DNA of 64,000 bases from Cherax quadricarinatus (taxonomy: Eukaryota; Arthropoda; Malacostraca; Decapoda; Parastacidae). The notes under the pieces were generated by a model. It was not told where the DNA came from, made no database searches, and was given only the letters and a program-made list of their open reading frames with translations. Positions 42,455-54,027 of this stretch are shown here, piece by piece. Location: the NCBI RefSeq assembly GCF_038502225.1, contig NC_091311.1, forward strand, positions 36,674,084 to 36,738,083. The letters are read 5' to 3'. The stretch's first letter is position 1, and every line of letters starts with the position of its first letter. A program made the translations under genes and the position numbers.

Positions 42455-43375
42455 GGCCTTAGACAAGGATGTGTGATGTCACCGTGGTTGTTTAATATAT
42501 TTATAGATGGGGTTGTAAGAGAAGTAAATGTGAGGGTCTTGGCAAGAGGCGTGGAGTTAAAAGATAAAGAATCACACACAAAGTGGGAGTTGTCACAGCT
42601 GCTCTTTGCTGATGACACTGTGCTCTTGGGAGATTCTGAAGAGAAGTTGCAGAGATTGGTGGATGAATTTGGTAGGGTGTGCAAAAGAAGAAAATTAAAG
42701 GTGAATACAGGAAAGAGTAAGGTTATGAGGATAACAAAAAGATTAGGTGATGAAAGATTGAATATCAGATTGGAGGGAGAGAGTATGGAGGAGGTGAACG
42801 TATTCAGATATTTGGGAGTGGACGTGTCAGCGGATGGGTCTATGAAAGATGAGGTGAATCATAGAATTGATGAGGGAAAAAGAGTGAGTGGTGCACTTAG
42901 GAGTCTGTGGAGACAAAGAACTTTGTCCTTGGAGGCAAAGAGGGGAATGTATGAGAGTATAGTTTTACCAACGCTCTTATATGGGTGTGAAGCGTGGGTG
43001 ATGAATGTTGCAGCGAGGAGAAGGCTGGAGGCAGTGGAGATGTCATGTCTGAGGGCAATGTGTGGTGTGAATATAATGCAGAGAATTCGTAGTTTGGAAG
43101 TTAGGAGGAGGTGCGGGATTACCAAAACTGTTGTCCAGAGGGCTGAGGAAGGGTTGTTGAGGTGGTTCGGACATGTAGAGAGAATGGAGCGAAACAGAAT
43201 GACTTCAAGAGTGTATCAGTCTGTAGTGGAAGGAAGGCGGGGTAGGGGTCGGCCTAGGAAGGGTTGGAGGGAGGGGGTAAAGGAGGTTTTGTGTGTGAGG
43301 GGCTTGGACTTCCAGCAGGCATGCGTGAGCGTGTTTGATAGGAGTGAATGGAGACAAATGGTTTTTAATACTTGA
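42455..43375 (+). CDS. LINE-A4 RT C-terminal half, open remnant
   Basis: Reads GLRQGCVMSPWLFN, the catalytic LLFADDTVLLG, the thumb region and the RTE-type C-terminus (LLRWFGHVERM, RGRGRPRKGW) with no stop. The endonuclease and RT fingers are missing, so the remnant cannot encode an active enzyme. The few differences from A1 (for example VRVLARG for ARVLARG, VRGLDF for ARGLDF) show it is a recent insertion. Confidence 0.85.
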   Translation, partial: GLRQGCVMSPWLFNIFIDGVVREVNVRVLARGVELKDKESHTKWELSQLLFADDTVLLGDSEEKLQRLVDEFGRVCKRRKLKVNTGKSKVMRITKRLGDERLNIRLEGESMEEVNVFRYLGVDVSADGSMKDEVNHRIDEGKRVSGALRSLWRQRTLSLEAKRGMYESIVLPTLLYGCEAWVMNVAARRRLEAVEMSCLRAMCGVNIMQRIRSLEVRRRCGITKTVVQRAEEGLLRWFGHVERMERNRMTSRVYQSVVEGRRGRGRPRKGWREGVKEVLCVRGLDFQQACVSVFDRSEWRQMVFNT

Positions 43376-43626
43376 CGTGCTGTTGGAGTGTGAGCAAAGT
43401 AACATTTATGAAGGGATTCAGGGAAACCGGCAGGCCGGACTTGAGTCCTGGAGATGGGAAGTACAGTGCCTGCACTCTGAAGGAGGGGTGTTAATGTTGC
43501 AGTTTAAAAACTGTAGTGTAAAGCACCCTTCTGGCAAGACAGTGATGGAGTGAATGATGGTGAAAGTTTTTCTTTTTCGGGCCACCCTGCCTTGGTGGGA
43601 ATCGGCCGGTGTGATAATAAAAAAAA

Positions 43627-43643
<17 letters not shown>
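42455..43643 (+). mobile_element. LINE-A4, strongly 5'-truncated
   Basis: Starts GGCCTTAGACAAGGATGTGT inside the RT, flush with (TA)n, and runs to the standard 3' end followed by a ~24 A run and (TA)n. Nearly identical to A1 over its length. Confidence 0.92.
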
Positions 43644-43666
<23 letters not shown>

Positions 43667-43670
43667 TATT

Positions 43671-44128
43671 CATCAAACCGGCCGTATCCCACTGAGGCAG
43701 GGTGGCCCAAAAAGAAAAACAAAAGTTTCTCTTTTTAAATTTAGTAATTTATACAGAAGGGGTTACTAGCCCCTTTCTCCCGGCATTTTAGTCGCCTCTT
43801 ACAACACGCATGGCTTACGGAGGAAGAATTCTGTTCCACTTCCCCATGGAGATAAGAGGAAATAAACAAGAACAAGAACTAGAAAGAAAATAGCAGAAAA
43901 CCCAGAGGGGTGTGTATATATATGCTTGTACATGTATGTGTAGTGTGACCTAAGTGTAAGTAGAAGTAGCAAGACGTACTTGAAATCTTGCATGTTCATG
44001 AGACAGAAAAAAGGACGCCAGCAAACCTACCATCATGTAAAACAATTACAGGCTTTCGTTTTACACTCACTTGGCAGGACGGTAGTACTTCCCTGGGCGG
44101 TTGCTGTCTACCAGCCTACTACCTATAA
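43671..44128 (-). mobile_element. Short LINE-A derivative S2 (5'UTR joined to 3' tail), complete
   Basis: Minus strand, about 458 bp. It begins at 44128 with AGTAGGCTGGTAGACAGCAA, continues through the LINE-A 5'UTR core (GGGGCTAGTAACCCCTTCTG, TATAAATTACTAAATTT), then joins a LINE-A-type 3' end (TTTTTGGGCCACCCTGCCTC, AGTGGGATACGGCCGG) next to (TA)n. It has no coding sequence. S1 has the same junction, so S is a family of its own. Confidence 0.85.
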
Positions 44129-44142
44129 TATTAATATATATA

Positions 44143-46479
44143 CAGTGGTCCCTCGTTGTTCGTAATTAATCCGTTCCTGGAGCCGTTACTATAAACGAAA
44201 TTTACGATTTACAAATCAATTTTCCCCATAAGAAATAATGTAAATACAATTAATCCGTTCCTGACACCCAGAAGTATTAAAACAAAAAATTTTTTAACAT
44301 GAAATATGCATGTAGTACATAAACAATACAATGGGAAATGATGAATGAAACATTAACAGCGTAACACGTACCTTTGTTGGAGATTCTTCTTAGTGCATGG
44401 GAGACTGGAGGAGGAGAGAGAGTGGATTGTTTATAGTTTGGAAGCGGAATCCCCTTCCATCAACACCTCAGGTACCATTTGCTTTTCTGGGGTTGCTTCT
44501 CTTCTCTGTTTCTTAATGCCACTAGGACCACCTTGAGAGTCACTGGAGTCCTGTCTCACAAAATAACTGTGGAGAGAGCTCTGTTTCTGGCATCTCTTTA
44601 ACACTTCCCTAAAATGGCCCAAGACTTTGTCACTGTACATGTTGCCAACCTGGCTTGCAACAACCTTGTTAGGGTGATGTTTCTCCATAAAGCTTTCCAT
44701 CTTACCCCACATAGTAAAAATCTCTTTAATTTCTGAAGAAGGCACCTTCTTCCATCTCTCTTCCTCCTCCTCTGCAGCAAGATTCTGAGCTGCTATGTGT
44801 TGCTCTTCCTGCTGAAGCTCTTGCAGCTCCTCGGTGGTGAGCTCTTCATTGTGGTCTTCCACCAATTCTTCCACATCCTCCAAACTCACATCCAACCCCA
44901 TGGAACTCCCCAGTGCCATAATTGATTTTACAATAGACATAGGCTCATTAGGGTCAGTCCCAAATTCTTCAAAATCCCTCTTGTCAACACAATCTGGCCA
45001 CAATTTTCTCCAGGCAGAGTTCAAAGTCCTGGTAGTCACTCCCTCCCAAGCCATACCTATAAGGGTTATGCAGTGGAGGATGCTGAAGTGTTCTCTCTAA
45101 AATTCCCTTAGGGTTAAGTGAGTGTCTGTGGTCACAGTCGAGCACCTGTGAAACATTGCTTTTGTGTAGAGTTTTTTAAAGTTTGCAATAACCTGCTGGT
45201 CCATGGGTTGGAGGAGAGGAGTGGTATTCGGGGGCAAGAACTTTACTGTGATGAACCCAAACCCCTCGAAAATTAGGTCATCCAAGTTTGGAGGATGAGC
45301 AGGTGCGTTGTCCATTACTAGCAGGCACTTGAGATCCAATTTCTTTTCCAGGAGATACTCCTTCACACTAGGGCCAAACACTTCATTGAACCATTCGACG
45401 AAAATTTCCCTCGTGACCCATGCCTTACTATTAGATTTCCAAAACACACAATTTACTCTTCATAACATTGTTTTTCCTGAACACTCTGGGATTTTCAGAA
45501 TGGTACACTAGTAATGGCTTCACTTTGAAATCCCCACTGCTTAGCACAGAACATTAGCGTCAGCCTGTCTTTCATAGGCTTGTGTCCTGGCATTGCCTTT
45601 TCCTCTTGTGTAATGAAGGTCCTCTTTGGCATTTTCTTCCAAAAGAGGCCTGTTTCATCACAACTGAACACTTGTTCAGGTTTCAGTCCTTCAGCCTCTA
45701 TGTACTCCTGGAATTCATGCACATATTTTTCAGCCACCTTGTGGTTCAAACTGGCAGCCTCACCATGCCTTACCACACTGTGTATGCCAGTACGGTTCTT
45801 AAATCTCTCAAACCAGCCATTGTTGGCCTTAAATTCACTCACTTCACCACTATTTGCAGGCAATTTCTTTACCAAATCTTCATGCAACTGCCTAGCCTTT
45901 TCACAAATAAACGAAGTCATGAGAGTATCTCCTGCTAATTGTTTCTCATTTATCCACACCAATAATAACTTCTCAACCTCTTCCAGTACTGGTGATCTCA
46001 TTTTTGTCAGCATAGTTACTCCCTTTTCAACAACAGCATCCTTTATTTCATTTTTCTTGGCCACTATGGAACATAAGGTTGTGTAGGGTTTCTTATACAT
46101 CCTGGACAGTTCGGCCACACTTGTACCACTTTCATATTGTTCAATGATGGTTTTCTTAAATTCAATCGTATTTCTCACCTTCTTTACCACAGGCTTGGCA
46201 CTAGGAGCTTTCTTTGGAGCCATGGTAGCTTATTTAGTACTTGCAAGCACTAAAATAAATGGAATATTATGAATTATTTTGCTGGAGCACGTGAGGGGAC
46301 CTTCGCTCACTGGTAAACAATGCCAGACTGGCTGCCGCCCTGGCTCATGCTGTGGGTACACGTCCCAGACGAACTACGACTCACGAGTCAACCTATGAAA
46401 AGCGAGTCCATGTTTATACGAAAATACCTCTATGATTGGCGAATTTTACAATTGCCGGGAACTACGAAAAGCGGGGGAC

Positions 46480-46484
<5 letters not shown>
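44143..46484 (-). mobile_element. Tigger-4, a second Tigger subfamily
   Basis: Left end CAGTGGTCCCTCGTTGTTCG with TA at 44141-44142; right end AAAGCGGGGGACCACTA with TA at 46485-46486 (last base changed from G). The length is 2342 bp. The ends and coding sequence differ clearly from Tigger-1 to 3, so it is a separate family. Confidence 0.88.
44431..46223 (-). pseudogene. Tigger-4 transposase with a frameshift and a nonsense codon
   Basis: Starts ATGGCTCCA at 46223 (MAPKKAPSAK). It has the psq-type helix-turn-helix (ELSRMYKKPYTTLCSIV), the CENP-B-type domain (NGWFERFKNRTGIHSVVRHG) and the first catalytic Asp in FSCDETGLFWKK. A frame break near 45495-45540 follows LTLMFCAKQ. The next section has LVMDNAPAHP and LLQPMDQQV, the other two catalytic Asp. 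A TAG stop near 45099 falls where Tigger-1 has Trp (EF-W-KDHFN), after which the same frame continues to the C-terminus at 44431. Two lesions only, so it is moderately old. Confidence 0.87.
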
Positions 46485-46576
<92 letters not shown>

Positions 46577-46590
46577 GTGTGTGTGTGTGT
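46485..46590. repeat. (TA)n then (GT)n microsatellite
   Basis: About 90 bp of TA next to the Tigger-4 right end, followed by a short GTGTGTGTGTGT run. Confidence 0.95.
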
Positions 46591-46943
46591 ATTTGCTTTG
46601 TTTAATTTCTGCCTTATTGTTGGGATATGATATCTATTAGCCCCCATAATAGATTTTGGAATAATTCTACACTGGAGTCCCTGGAGGTTGAGTGAGGTAA
46701 TGTGCGTTTCCATTTTCCACAAGAAACCCCTTTATCACTAGAGAACTGGAAGATAGTGCCCAAATTAAGCCTATATAATGTAGTTTATAAACGTGCATCT
46801 AGGCGCATCAAAAATCACTTCTTTCCCATAGTCTGAGCCAAATAACAGGCTTTTGGGAAATAATGTTTATATATATCTAGTCTACATATAGCTATTTGTA
46901 TAGACAATATTCGATATATACAATACAAAAACTAAATACAATA
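46591..46943. other. Unassigned AT-rich sequence
   Basis: Between two (TA)n tracts. No feature recognised. Confidence 0.5.
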
Positions 46944-47152
<209 letters not shown>

Positions 47153-47256
47153 TTGTGCATACAACAATTTTGGGCATTTTATAAATACAAAAATGATTTT
47201 TTTTCAGATGTTGTAATACTGTAAGAGTAATAGTTTAGTACAACTTTAGGGAAATG

Positions 47257-47586
47257 TTAGATAGTGTCCCTGCGCACAGGTGAGGGAGGCACGATAATGG
47301 TAGGTGTAGGCAAGGGTAGAGATGAGCACTGCTGGGTAGGTGCATGACTTTTATCATTGCCATTCCCTGTTGTCTCAGTGGGCACTGATGGCACACTGGT
47401 GTTGGAGATGATGGTATCCTGATGGGTGGATATGGAGGAACCACTGGCTAGGGTCTCCTCAGTGGTGGGGTGGGGATCGGAGACATGTGGGGTCTCCTGC
47501 TGACGTGATACAGGCGTTGCCCCAAGTGGGAATGGAGACGGGCACACACTGTTAAGAGGCGAAGATGAATTATGATAGCGGGCCAT
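47257..47586 (-). CDS. Unrecognised Ser/Thr/Pro-rich frame, possible host exon
   Basis: The ATG at 47586 (MARYHNSSSPLN) opens 109 codons to a stop at 47257. The product is rich in Ser, Thr and Pro with no recognisable domain, signal peptide or membrane segment; it ends PPSPVRRDTI. Local G+C is clearly above the AT-rich surroundings, and I found no TE relationship. It could be an exon of a host gene, part of an unrecognised element, or chance. I see no convincing splice model, so confidence is low. Confidence 0.2.
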   Translation of the reverse strand: MARYHNSSSPLNSVCPSPFPLGATPVSRQQETPHVSDPHPTTEETLASGSSISTHQDTIISNTSVPSVPTETTGNGNDKSHAPTQQCSSLPLPTPTIIVPPSPVRRDTI

Positions 47587-47599
47587 ATAATGGTGGATG

Positions 47600-49235
47600 G
47601 ATGTTTTGGCCAGCAGACATCAGCATAAGGAAATTTATCTTAGCCTGATTCGGCTTAGGACATTTTGGCCAGGTATTCTGGAGAGGGCAAAAATTTCATC
47701 CCTGTTAGGTTAGGTTAACCTAAGTTCTTGGCTAAGTCAGCCTAATGTAGGTTAGGTATGAATGCTGCTTAGTAGGTTAAGCTAGGATGTTAGGGTAACT
47801 TCGAGTATCGGTTCAGTAATAATTTATAATTTAACATTTTCAGTATTAGATGGGTTATACAGTGAAATTTTGTATTGTTCGGAGCTTATGGGGAGCAAAA
47901 CAGTCGCATTAGTTGCTCGTGTTCCTTTATCTGACAAAATTTCGACTAGAATCAAAATTGAAGAAGGAATATTAACCTATCTCCATTAAAAAAAATATTG
48001 TCCACTTTTATATCCAAATAATTCCTAAAGTCATCTTAACCTAACTTAACTAAGCCTACCATTAACTAATGCAACCTAATATATATTTATAATACACAGT
48101 CTTAAAAAGTAAATTTACAACTATCACACTCAGGAAAGATAAATGTGCACGAGGTGTGAATTTGAAAATAATTCAATGTGATTTGTCAAGCACGTCAGGT
48201 GACTAGATACTGTTGACTAGCAGTAGAAAAGCTGGCTGTAACGACCCATTAATGTTTGCATAACAAATTCCAAACAATTTGCACAAGGAAACGACTATTT
48301 TTTGCTGTGGTATGGATAGTTTTTCGTATTAAAAATAAAATGATGAAAAAGTTCTAACCCAAAGTTGAAGTAAATATTAGCTGGGTCAATTAGGTGAAGT
48401 TATGTTAGGTATGGATGCTGGTCATTTATAAATGACAATTTTTCCCTCACAATAATTCTAGGCCAAATCGTTAAGGCTGAAAGGTCTATTAGCCAAAACA
48501 TCCTACAATCCCTTGAACAAGGCTACTGTGGGGAATGAAAGGTTGTTGGGTGTTCAGGAAGAAAGGGTGTTGGACACAGGCATAAAATGACTGAACTTGC
48601 AAAAAACCGTGTAATGGTGCATATCCATTCAATGGGAATATATCTTTCAAGGTATAAAGCTCTTGATACAAGGAATTGTAGTTACACTCCCCTTCTTTAA
48701 ATCAGACTTGATTACTGTACTTCCATTCACTAGGTGCTGTATGACCATTATGGGTTTAGCATTTCATTATAATAAATAATTATACTAAAGTGGAAGTCAT
48801 GTTTAGTAAAACAACAGAGCCCACTACAGTGAAAGTGAGAAAAATAACTGGTGACATCAAATATATATAAATCCCCGATTTAAAAAAGAAAAGTGATTTT
48901 TTTTGTGAAATTTATATTAGCTTTGTAAGTTTTTAATATGACAGACATAAATGCGACTTGAGTAAATTATTATAATTGAAAATAAATGATAAACCTTCTC
49001 AGGTCATATGCACTGCAGTAGTAGTAAATTTGGCAAATGTGGTGAAGTTTAAGGTTAGATGTGCAAAATAAATCATTTTATGTAAAAGGTCAGTGTTAGT
49101 CATAAAATCTACTTTGGAAGTAGGGCTGCAGTGAGGAGGGTGGGGTAAGCAAGTTCATTTGTGTTACATACGACAGTTTATTGTGCTCGATTGACAGTCT
49201 TGCAGAGATGTACTTGGTCTCTCTCCTTGAGGCCC
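47600..49235. other. Unassigned AT-rich region
   Basis: Contains several GGTTAGGTTA and AACCTAAC motifs (47700-48100) and a repeat-R-like end at about 48725-48785 (AGGTGCTGTATGACC, GGGTTTAGCATTTC, then ATAATAAATAAT). No gene was found. The TTAGG-like motifs are too few to be telomeric. Confidence 0.5.
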
Positions 49236-49396
49236 CTCGGGGGAGGTTCCTTGACGCTGGTGAGGGGCTCTTGATCTAGGGAATTGGTTCTGTGCTCCGG
49301 TTCCCTGAATTGAATCTGAATACCTTCCATCCCGCCCCCCACATGCGCTGTATAATCTCACGGGTTTAGCCCTCCCCATGATTATAATTATAATCT
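49236..49396 (+). repeat. Dispersed repeat R, copy 2
   Basis: Contains CGCTGGTGAGGGGCTCTTGA, AATCTGAATACCTTCCATCC and GGGTTTAGCCCTCCCCATGA, followed by TTATAATTATAAT. It matches 30755-30862 and partly resembles the start of LINE-C2 at 56588 (CTCCTTGGCGTGGTGAAGAG). It is likely a SINE or LINE 3' end. Confidence 0.65.
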
Positions 49397-49647
49397 CTCC
49401 TTGAGGTACCCTTGCGAGTTGTGCGTTTCTGATTCATAATCATGGGAGGATAGTCTCCCATATACATCAGTGGTTTAATGGAAAGCAGTGATTTGTAACT
49501 TGAACCAACACTGTTGCCAGTAATTTCAAAGCTACTGAGAAATTATTGGTAGACAACCTGTAAAAGACTGGTTTGTGAAATAGCAACATTCCCACTTGTT
49601 GAGTTAGGAGTGTCAGCATATCCGAATAGTACTGCCAATGGCATATA

Positions 49648-49850
49648 CCTGGAGAAGGTTTCGGGGGGTCAACACCCTCATGGCCCGGACTGAGACCAGG
49701 CCTCGTGGTGGATCAGGGTTTGATCAACCAAGTTGTTACTGCTGGCTGCACGTAAGCTGACGTACAAACCACAGCCCGGCTGGTCAGGTACTGATTTTAG
49801 GTGCCTGTCCAGTGCCTTCTTGAAGACAGCCAGGTGCAATAGCTTCTCAG
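49648..49850 (-). mobile_element. LINE-B4, old 3'-end fragment
   Basis: Matches the last ~200 bp of LINE-B (ACCTGGAGAAGGTTTCGGGG, CACAGCCCGGCTGGTCAGGT on the plus strand) with many substitutions. It extends past the segment shared with SINE-1, so it derives from LINE-B and not from the SINE. Confidence 0.82.
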
Positions 49851-51249
49851 CCTAGTTGGTGTCTTTCACTTTGGTGATGCACTTCCTGCTTTCTAAATGT
49901 AAGGAAAAAATGTCTTAACCAGTGGAAGACAAAATTCTTTGTCCATCATGTATTAAGTACCCTGAGTTTGAGAGTGAAGATTTTTGCCCATTAATGAAAT
50001 TTATAGATATTCTGTAGAAGAGGTTTTCAGATGGTACGACATCTTGAGTGTGGTGTGGTGCGTATCAGTGCACAGTTTCTGTGGTTTGGTTGGGAAAGCC
50101 ATGCGCCATCTGCCCCTGGATACCAAGATGACAAAAATCATTAGCGCATTATGGAAGAACCTGGGTTCATGGTCAGGGTAAAGTGAGGGGTCACAGGTAC
50201 TATAAGTGTCAGGTTGAACGTGGGTATAAAGTTCAGGCATCGAGTGATTGCCCAAAACTAATTCTGGGTTCTGTGGAAGGCCCATGGCTATGCTAGGGTT
50301 TGTTAAGGGTGCTGTAGTTACTAAAGGACTGGAGAACTGATTTGATCTTGCTAAGCATTATATTTTTAATGAAAGAAAGGGGGCAGCTCCAAGGACAAAT
50401 GAAAAAGAAACCATGTACCCACCCAAAACAACTATCAACCTCAGTGTGGTAACTAAGTGCTGATGTCCCCTGGAAACTGCCTTGAAACCTACCTGACACA
50501 CCAGGATGGCACCTCCAGAAATAAAAGCTAGGCCATCAGAAATGTTAGTTCTACACTAATGACTACCAACCCCAAAGCTGCAAGCAATCTCCAACAATAT
50601 TTGTCATCCGAGGACATTCGCAGTCGTCATGCAATGTCACTGGAGGGCCACCCAGCATGCTCAAAATAATCTAATTCCCATTTCACAACAGCATTACTAA
50701 AGTCTAAGTTAGAACAGGGCTGATAATCCTCTTGTCCTCTGTCTAGGAGATAAAGTTCATGAGGAGATAATTTCCCCAACAATGAGACCAAATGGAGAGA
50801 GGGAGAGGGGGGAGATTGGGGTATTTAGATTTGGTCCAAGGAATGGGGCACAAGATCATAATTATTACAACCAAAACTAAACGCAAAATCACTAGGGTCA
50901 TATAGCGCTGCGGGGTAGAGGCTATGAGGTAGGTGAAGACTGCTAAAGGAAGTATAATCAAAGGTTGTGTATAAATCTGTTGCTGTCAAAAAGTCATGAG
51001 GAAGTCTGTGTCAAGGGTGGAGCCATCAACAAGGAGCGAAGATAAAGCAAAAGGCGTTAGAGTGGCGATTACATCCACGGTAAATACTTGTGAAGGCTTA
51101 CTCAGCCCTGTAATAACTTCAGACAGTATTACTCAGGCTGGCTCCTCCTCAGGAAAATTAATGAATAGAAAAAGAAATAATAACAGACAAACATAAACAC
51201 TATTATACAGAAAATATAAAATATAAAACACTTAAATATGAAATATTAA
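49851..51249. other. Unassigned AT-rich region
   Basis: No coding frame above background and no terminal repeats recognised. Its right part borders the putative LTR of the second LTR element. Confidence 0.5.
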
Positions 51250-52164
51250 TGTTACATTAAAGAAAATGAAAAATGAAAAATATAAATAACTGAATTCAAC
51301 GCTAATATATATAGGGGTGTCTGGTGTTGGTGATACTGTTGTTGAAATCGTAGCCGTTGCTGATGATGGGGGGGGGGGGTTGCAGGTGTTGGTTACGACC
51401 CACTGGCTAGTTCTTCACAGTATAGCCGTGAGTATTATATACCGATGACAGGAAAGCAGGTTCTTTACCGCTGCAATGATGTGGGGTTACGTCCTGCAAT
51501 TTCATACAAGTGCACAGGTAATTAAATCCAAAATGGGACGTCTCCAGGACGTTAGTCCGTCTCCATCAGTTCTTCTCGTTGATTAACAGGTGACCCTCTC
51601 TGTCATCCAAGCTGAAAAGATAGACAGGTTACCCACTGCTTAAATAATCACTCTCCATGATAAGTACAATACCTAAAAGATGTGGTGATTATTACAACAG
51701 TCAACTTAGAGCAAGGCTGAAAAGACTAAGTTTATTATTGGTCCAAAGTGAAGCTTTCAACCAATAAATCCACTAGAATACAAGGCAGGCATGTACTTAA
51801 AGTAGTGTTGGGAACTGTGAGTCGAGTGATTTACTGTTTGACCAGAGCCCCACACGTCACCTTTCGGGGGGGGGGGAAGAGGGAGGGGAAGGGATAGTGG
51901 GAGCTAGACTGACCCTACGTTAACAAGCAGCCAGCAATCAAACTATCACTTTACGGGTGGGGGAGAAAAGGCGGGAATAGCGGGAGCTGGACTTACCCTA
52001 CCTTAACAAGTAGCCGGCAAGCAAACTATCACTTTTGGGGAGGGGGAAAAAAAGGCGGGAATAGCGGGAGCTTGACTTACCCTACCTTAACAAGTAGCTG
52101 GCAATGAAACTATTGTTACTATATATTCCCTCGCTACTCCTATCTATTGAACTTTTCCCTTACA
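51250..52164 (-). repeat. Putative 3' LTR of LTR element E
   Basis: On the minus strand it starts TGTAAGGGAAAAG right after a purine tract (GATATGGGGGAG, 52165-52176) and could end GTAACA at 51250. Inside are about three tandem ~84-bp units (51857-52117), each with CCTTAACAAGTAGC(C/T)GGCAA and a G-rich stretch, and AATAAA near 51730. The 5' LTR is missing, so the boundaries are tentative. Confidence 0.4.
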
Positions 52165-52258
52165 CTCCCCCATATCAAGACTTATAGTCAAGGAGTATAA
52201 GAAGAATAGGCGAGGAAAAAGTTCTAACATGTGGAAGTCGCGTAAGGCAAGAAATCTT

Positions 52259-54022
52259 CTACTGACTGTCATGACTTAACCAGTCAGAGAAATAATTGGA
52301 TGAACCATTGATATACACAATATGGAACTTAAACGCCTGGAGTGCCAATGTCCACCTCAAGAGGTGACTGTTGGTTCCCTTAAAAGTTTCTAGGTATATC
52401 AAAGGTTTGTGGCCCGTTTCTAAAATGAATTCTTTTCCCAGCAAATAAAATTTAAGTTTAGAGATTCCCCACACAAGGGTCAAACATTCCTTTTCTATGG
52501 TGGAGTATCTCGTTTCTGCAGGAAGGAGTTTCCGGCCTAGGAAGCATACAGGGAAGGGAGTACCATCATGGTATTGTAGTGATACTGCACCTAAGCCAGT
52601 ATTGGAGGCATCAGTTCTCAAACAAAATGTTTTATTAATATCTGGAATCTTAAGTATAGGGTCTTTCAAAAAGATGCTTTTAATCTCATTAAACTTTTCC
52701 TGAGCTACATCGGAAAGTTCAAGAGGTTCCTTCACAGACTTTTTAAGGAAGTCGGATAAGATGCCTGTAAGATCAGTAAGGTTCGGGGTAAACCGTGCAT
52801 AAAAATTTACAGAACCAAGAAAGCTACGCTTGAGCTTCTTGGTTTTGGGGAATTTAAATTCTAATAAAGCTTTGATCTTACAGGGGAGAGGCTGCAGAGA
52901 GTTATTAGAAAGTATCAGTCCAAGATACCTAATCTTGTTATACCCAAGGAAGCATTTCTTCGGCTTGGCAGCGAGGCCATGTGAGCGTAACCTATGCAAA
53001 ACTGATGTTAATGTTTGGATATGTTCGCCCCACATGGATGTCATTACGTAAATGTTATCAAAATAAACTGAAACATATGGCATATTACCCAAGACCTTTC
53101 TCATCAGGCAGTTACCAAACCGAAGGGCATAGTTCTATATTGCATCAGTCCTTGGTGTGTAGGAAAAGCGGTGTACTGCTTAGAAGAAGGATCTAACATT
53201 ACTTGATGATATGCCTTCGCATTATCAATCTCTGAAAAGAAGGAAGCGTCATAAAATTTGTGTAGATCGCTATCTATCAAGGGCGTAGGTTCAGCATCCC
53301 ACCGAGTTATAGCATTAAGGCCTCTGAAGTCAATAGCAAGTCTATATGAATTATCCTCCTTCTTAACCATGACTACTGGTGAACAATATGAAGATACTGA
53401 AGGTTCAATGATCTTTAGTTTTAATAATTTGTCTACCTCTCGGTCAAATGCATCCCTAAGGTGAACTGGAACTGGGTATAATTTTCGTTTGATAGGATTG
53501 TCCGTCACTAAGTCAATCTTATGGACTACCATGGAGGTAACACCTGGAATATCAGTAAAGACGTCTGAAAAGTTACTCACACAATGAAGTAGTTCATGTC
53601 TCTTATGGTCATCCAAAGATTCATTAATATTAATGTTGGTTGCGTCCGAGTGGTCAAGAGTCACCAAGTCATGTAGTTCTTCATCATAGTCTAAGATAGA
53701 GGTGTCAATTACGCACACTTTACATTCTTCAGTTGTCTTATCAAGTTCGTGTGGAAAAACTAAGTCAAAGTTATTAAGGCAGTTAACCGAATTTCTTCGG
53801 TAATATTTCTTAAGAATGTTGATATGATAAAGCTTAGGTTTCCCCTTGACTTCTATGAGGTAATCAACTTTCCCACAAATTTTTAATACTTTATATGGAC
53901 CTTTCCATGCTACTAATAATTTATTTGACTTGATAGGCAAAAGTACCAGAACTTCATCTCCTACTTTAAAACTTCTCCTCTGACTTTTGGAATCAAAATA
54001 GGTTTTGTACTGGTCCATTCTT
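52259..54022 (-). pseudogene. Element E pol remnant: integrase C-terminus, reverse transcriptase, RNase H
   Basis: The first frame (54022 to 53104) starts in the integrase C-terminal GPY/F-like module (FKVGDEVLVLLPI, VAWKGPYKVLKI, HINILKKYYRR). A ~170-residue linker leads to the RT fingers (YPVPVHLRDAFDREVDKLLK, SPVVMVKKEDNSYRLAIDFR, TMPFGLV). A small deletion near 53104 removes the residues expected after FGLV and shifts the frame. The second frame (53104 to 52259) starts LMRKVLGNMPYVSVYFDNIY, so the catalytic box reads FDN instead of DD. RNase H follows (LRTDASNTGLGAV, LETGHKPLIYL). The deletion and the Asp-to-Asn change make the RT almost certainly dead. Confidence 0.83.
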
Positions 54023-54027
54023 TCGCC

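Larger units (their letters stand above)
51250..54025 (-). mobile_element. LTR element E (Gypsy, Gmr1-like order), 3' half only
   Basis: Minus strand: integrase C-terminus, RT, RNase H, purine tract and putative 3' LTR. The 5' part (gag, protease, integrase core) is missing where LINE-C1 begins at about 54028. Because integrase precedes RT, it belongs to the same domain-order class as the element at 22437-29444, but the protein sequences are not close. Confidence 0.75.

Noticed and set aside
47700..48100. Interstitial telomere (TTAGG)n
   Set aside because: Only one or two consecutive TTAGG units occur, mixed with AACCTAAC; too short and irregular for telomeric DNA.
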